The position numbers were made by a program, and so were the translations under genes. DNA of 64,000 nt from Atopsyche davidsoni. Lineage: Eukaryota; Arthropoda; Insecta; Trichoptera; Hydrobiosidae. The stretch covers positions 1,339,501-1,403,500 of the forward strand of contig JAILWY010000009.1 in assembly GCA_022113835.1 (NCBI GenBank), written 5' to 3'. The notes beneath the pieces are model-generated. The model did no database searches. It saw only the letters and a program-made list of their open reading frames with translations, and had not been told where the DNA came from. Positions 59,241 to 64,000 of the stretch are shown piece by piece. How positions within the stretch are numbered: position 1 is the first letter of the stretch; every line of letters begins with the position of its first letter.

Positions 59241-62141
59241 TGATAATACATTCCTCCTAAACGGAATCACAGCTGAGGAAGCAGATTGAACGTAATTATA
59301 AGAAGTCCGTGCCATTCCATATCTGTTAATGAATTATATTTGTACCTCACCTCGTCATAATAAAAAAGTCACCAAATATTTAAATAAATCTTTAAATTAT
59401 GAAGTTCCCTCCGAATCCTTTATCCAAAAAAAATTAATCCATGAAAACGATATTTTAAATTTATTTTCTGCATATAATGACAGATTGGTAACAAACCATA
59501 AAACCTTTTTTAAAGCCCCATAAAAACTAATAAGATCTACCGTTTCGTTTTGTGACCGTTATATTGGACCTGTCTAACAAATTTAAACCAACTTTTTACC
59601 ACTAACAGCTCTAGAATAGACAAAAACCGTATTAGAAGATGACATTCGCCAACTTTTGGCAAATGAGCGAAAACGTGATTTAAGTAAAAGCTATTGGAAC
59701 AGATTATTGAAGATGTTTTATCATCTTCATAATCAATTAAAATTATTAGGTTTTTTTTTTTTTATGAGATATGAATATTTTCAGTTTTTTTTTTACTCAT
59801 AATAAAAATTATCACATAAATATTAATATGTAATATGTTTTTTTAAAAATCTGTATTTATCACTATTACAAGTATGTTATGTGTAGTATATTAAAGTAAT
59901 CAAGTCACAGAAAATGTGAAAAAAAATCGAGGATATTTCTTCTCGTTTGTTATGTGAATCGATTACCTAAAACATGTAACAATTAATTTTTTAAATCAAA
60001 TAGCCGTGTTAGTTTCGGTTTATGTTTTCAAACGGAAAATATATAAAAAAAACTGTAAACTGAAACAAGTTTGTTCACATCTACGCAAGCTTTAATTATT
60101 TATATTGAAATTAGCACAAGATGTTGCGTCGTGCGTACAGATGTTACACTGATGATGGAAAGAAGAAATTATTTATAACGATACGAAATTATTTTTTAGT
60201 ATGGATTTGCATCTCTTAAGCTGATCACAAAATCAAAATAAAAATAACTATTAACTAATAAAAATAAAATTTGAGCGTCAATATAATGAATTTTTTAATC
60301 AAAATATTATCTATGAATTTAATTTTACATTTTATTAAGTTTTAGTGTTTGATAATTTCGGACTTTTCACCCATACAGGTAAATTTTGGATACAATATTT
60401 TATGAAATCAATCCATTGATGAAACAATGAGAAAAATTCTCGAAAAGTTTTATAAGGCGTGTCGTGAAAAAATTTCAATCATTTTTACTATCATTTCACG
60501 TGTAAACCGATTGTCCGAAATATTGTATACAAAATCATTTTTCTCTTAAAAAATCGGTAAGAGTATATTTTTTGAAGTAAAAAAAAATGTTAATTAAAAT
60601 GATATGTGAATGTTTTCACGATAGATAACTGTAAATATATAAGAGTGTTTTATTCATTTTTTTAGGATCAAGCAATCATTTAAAAAAAGTGTGTTTATTG
60701 GATGTCAATGCATGCTATTTTTTTCTGAAGCTTATCATGCAGCACATATGTTTAAAAAATCCAGGCTCTTTATTTTCTTTTTGTTAATTTACAATAGTTG
60801 TTAGGGCTGTACTTACATTATACTGCGCGCAGGCTGTGGGGCTTACAAGATGTGGCATAGGTTGATTTATGAGGTTAGATTTTTCCTTGTTCGTTATTGA
60901 GTTTAAGTATGAAAAATTTATCCAAAAAACCCTGTTTTCACAGAAGTTATAATTATAATTATTATTATAATTATTAAAGTAACTTTGTATTTTTGTCTTC
61001 ACTTTTGAGTTTATAGAAATTAGTTGCATAACTAGTTTCGACCCAATGACCGGGTCATCATTAGATGCATGACTGATGCCTTGTTCCTCAACAAGATTCA
61101 TAGAAGTTATTTTTATCAAAATATATATTTCCTTATAGATGTCTTCTCGTATGGAGTAAAAACAACGTCAGCAAAAGAAAAAAACTGCAACGAGCCATCA
61201 CTTAAACTAGTTATATTCTTTATTGTTATAAGTTATCCAAGCAAATTCCCGCGGTATAAGATTAAGATCAGCCATAAATCAATAATAAAAAAATCCAATC
61301 ATTTTATATGATCTCATTGTAACATAGTTTTGGTGGTTAGGAGGAAAATTCTCGCGAGGTCAAAACAGGAATGGTAAGTACGTGATTCAAGATTTATATG
61401 GATGTGCAAGCCAGGGATGGTACTGCTGGCATGAAGTAAGTTAAAAAAATACAAAACTATAAGAATATTTTTTGATTATTATAACTTGATGGTAAAAACT
61501 GAGAACTGCATAATTTTTGGCTGTGCGATAGTTTGAAAAAGTACGTTTACTGACGAATGAGGAGATATCTTGGAACCCAAATTGGACTAAGCATTAAAAA
61601 AATCGCACCAGAGTTCATTATCCCCAATAAAATGCGGCTATATACCCATGAAACAAATTTTCTATTTATGACTACCCAAAATTGAGTGCATGGTTTAAAA
61701 TGTTATTTGAGTTCACCAGATATGTTCATGCGGGTAAAAATTATAGGATAATAATATAAGATTTTCTTATATTTCAACATTGCTAGTTTACTTCAATTTA
61801 ATAAGGTTTTTTTTCAGTTTTTTGATTTGAATTCATATTAGTTCTAAATATAAACATCAGTTTTTTTTCCCATTTTTTAAACTTTTACATTTCAACTTCA
61901 TTAGTTTTAAAACATTTATAACAAAATTAGGTTGAAAAATCGTCAATGTACTTTTACTTTGCTATTGTCAAGAATTTTTCTAATATTTATTTAATTTCTA
62001 ATTAAAATTAAATTTTTGAAAATAATGGTAACGTAAACAACAATATTTTACATTTCATTGAATACTAAAATGAAATTAATACCTTTTACTTATATTCTTT
62101 TGAAAACATTTCCGAATAAAATAAAATGCTTCTAACCTTGA
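59241..62141. other. Intergenic between the glycine-rich genes
   Basis: AT-rich. A short frame at 59329-59523 (64 codons) has no domain. At 61030-61075 the phrase TTTCGACCCAATGACCGGGTC looks like the end of an interspersed repeat, but there is no second copy in the window. No gene supported. Confidence 0.35.
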
Positions 62142-62287
62142 CACCCCTGGCATCAATAGCTTGATGATGACCAATGAACTTGGGAAGCCACGGGCATGGG
62201 GAACGGTGCCAGAGGCGATTTGCCATCCTATAAAAGCGGTCCAGGTAATTTCTGCTTTAGTCGATGCTTGGATCAGGATAAGGATAC
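62142..62287 (+). promoter_or_regulatory. Promoter and leader exon of glycine-rich gene 2
   Basis: CACCCCTGGC (62142-62151), TATAAAAG (62229-62236), initiator region TTTAGTCGATGCTTGGA and leader exon ending GATAC/GTACGT at 62287. Layout as in gene 1, with a stronger TATA box and without the GC-rich spacer. Confidence 0.8.
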
Positions 62288-62352
62288 GTACGTACAGCTC
62301 CTTTTTCATTACTTAAACACCATACTAACCTTGCAATAATATGTGTTAACGA

Positions 62353-62371
62353 AAAAGTGATGAGTGACAAG
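62353..62371 (+). promoter_or_regulatory. Conserved intron-1 block, gene 2
   Basis: AAAAGTGATGAGTGACAAG, identical to 54793-54811, 65 bases after the leader donor. Confidence 0.65.
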
Positions 62372-62894
62372 AGATATAGAACTTTTTATTATTATACTTT
62401 TGGGTAGAACCTATTGCAAATTAGTTTTTACATACATAATGAATTCAATATATTTGCAGGCACTTGTTTCCATTGTAAATTAACGGAGATTCGTAGGAAA
62501 TGAATTGCATCTACTACAGTCTCGATTTGAGTTTTGAAGTCGCTTTCAAGGTATGCATACATGCCAATTGGCTTACTTAATATCTACATTTTTTATCCTT
62601 TTAACGCTCCTATTCTGGATGTTTGCATCGGTTGTTACAATTTATTTAACGTAATAGTGTCTGATATTTATAAATTAATTTAATTAATAATAAAACATAT
62701 ATATAGGCAATCGATTCACACTATTCACGATGTAGAGATTATATTATAATTTGATTATTTTTTCAGCGTTGCATTTCTGTGCACTTTGTGCACTTAAAAT
62801 TTGGGTAGTCTATTTTGATTTATATAATTTTTTTAACGAGCAATATTGCTTTGTTAAATAACAGCAATAACAATTAATTTCCTGCAGGATCACC

Positions 62895-62996
62895 ATGTTG
62901 AGGCAATTGTTCTTCGTGGCAGTGGCGCTCGTCGCGATGGTGCGAGCCGCAGAAGTCTCGGAGGAGCAGATGGCTGTGGAGGTCCTTGAGCCTGAG
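62895..62996 (+). CDS. Glycine-rich secreted protein paralogue, first coding exon only
   Basis: 34 codons, the same number as gene 1, in the same context (acceptor AG then GATCACCATG). The signal peptide MLRQLFFVAVALVAMVRA is followed by AEVSEEQ and ends EVLEPE at a GAG/GTCTAT donor. Roughly half of residues match gene 1, highest at the start and at LEPE. The remaining exons lie beyond the window. It is likely co-regulated with gene 1 because their promoter parts match; the mature protein cannot be described. Confidence 0.8.
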
Positions 62997-64000
62997 GTCT
63001 ATATATTCTTAACTAATTATATTTATGTTATCAAAAAAAAAAAAAAATTAGCATTACTTTGATAGAGCGTAACTTACACTTGATTTTTTTGTTCTAGCAA
63101 GTATTAAAAGTGCCCCGATATACATAATATAATTGCAAGGCTTCTTTACGCATTAAATTCTTGAATTATTTTCAAATATCTTTATATGTAAGAATTTCTA
63201 TATTTTTAAAATAAAAATTATAAAATGAATGAGTCATTTGGTGCATGCTACGAGTATAATAGTAATTTTTTTTAATGAAACAAAGCTTCAATCGAAAACG
63301 ATCTGGTGAATAATAATAATGAGAAATTCATTGCATAATTGCGCCTTGCATAATTTTTTCTATGATTGAGAATAGTCAATCATTGTATGCGCGATTCGAC
63401 AGACTGGTCAGACCGGAAACTTTTAAGTCACATTTGGTATATTGCTCTGTAACATTACATTGTGGACTAAAAACTTGTTGATAAATTATTGAGTCAATCG
63501 CTTCACATGTGAAACAACTAAAAAATTTCGGGAATTTTTAACATTTCCATGGCTGACGCGGTCCGGTAGACTACATAGGATTTCTAACGATTTTTTTTTG
63601 TGATTTTGATTGATAAAGCAAATTTATATATTTAATAAGAATATAGCTAAATAAATTCGTTGATATATTTTACACCTAACAAGTATACGTTTTTTTTTTT
63701 TTAATGATTTGTTTTAGTGGTAAATAGCAAATTACAAAAAATATTTATTAATTTTTTCATTTTCTTAATAAATAAAAAATTCATTTGATTTATTTTAGTT
63801 ATCAAATAAAACAGTAGTTTATATTGAATTTGCTTAAAATTCAATTGATTTGATTTTAAATCCACCCGTGTATTTATTTTGAGCGAACTGATAAAATATA
63901 TTGAATTTATCTGAAATCGTTCAATAAGTATGAAACTTTACATTTGCATTTTTGTGTAGAATGGATGAATTCGGACTTTATAATTGAATATCATGAATTA
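62997..64000. other. Intron 2 of glycine-rich gene 2 (incomplete)
   Basis: AT-rich with no second coding exon recognised before the window end. In gene 1 the matching intron is only 244 bases, so this intron has grown, lies across an insertion, or the next exon has diverged beyond recognition. Confidence 0.5.

Noticed and set aside
61030..61075. Possible end of a further retroelement (GACCCAATGACCGGGTC)
   Set aside because: Only one copy in the window and no coding or terminal-repeat context, so it cannot be supported.

Overview
The window is nuclear DNA of an insect. It is AT-rich and gene-poor, with GT-AG introns, insect-type TATA/initiator promoters, a mariner element, an LTR retrotransposon with a tRNA-Tyr-like primer site, and glycine-rich cuticle-like secreted proteins. 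A holometabolous insect (moth, beetle or similar) is plausible, but I cannot fix the order from sequence alone. Only five protein-coding host genes are supported in 64 kb, so the genome is probably not compact.

Layout. 1-20.5 kb: a gene desert. Its AT-rich background is punctuated by GC-rich islands of 150-350 bp that resemble conserved regulatory blocks. It also carries tRNA-derived SINE pieces, a piggyBac-like MITE (1392-1693), a pogo/Tigger-like MITE (8923-9341), a foldback element, and a complete, apparently very young non-autonomous LTR element (10237-13423) that holds an 11-copy 108-bp array. 20.8-28.7 kb: the housekeeping block. A BORCS8 homologue (minus) is divergent from a short-chain dehydrogenase (plus) that has lost most of its catalytic residues. 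The dehydrogenase is convergent with a five-exon ketohexokinase (minus). 28.7-54.5 kb: a second desert with LINE 3' ends, SINEs that share the LINE tail, foldback elements, a dead mariner, a decayed minisatellite and a cluster of perfect palindromes, including a 158-bp palindrome with no spacer. 54.5-64 kb: the start of a tandem family of secreted glycine-rich proteins. The first gene is complete (about 368 aa) and the second shows promoter, leader exon and signal-peptide exon before the window ends. The two promoters share a CACCCCTGGC block, a TATA box, initiator, leader donor site and a 19-base block in intron 1.

How the genes relate. BORCS8 (lysosome positioning) and the dehydrogenase may share a promoter region. 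Ketohexokinase (fructose phosphorylation) is an independent metabolic gene. The glycine-rich pair is a local duplication that probably makes cuticle, silk-like or otherwise extracellular matrix material. The most unusual signals are the LTR element with its array open in many reading frames, the pseudoenzyme dehydrogenase, the stop codon split by the last intron of the glycine-rich gene, and repeated evidence of local inverted duplication.
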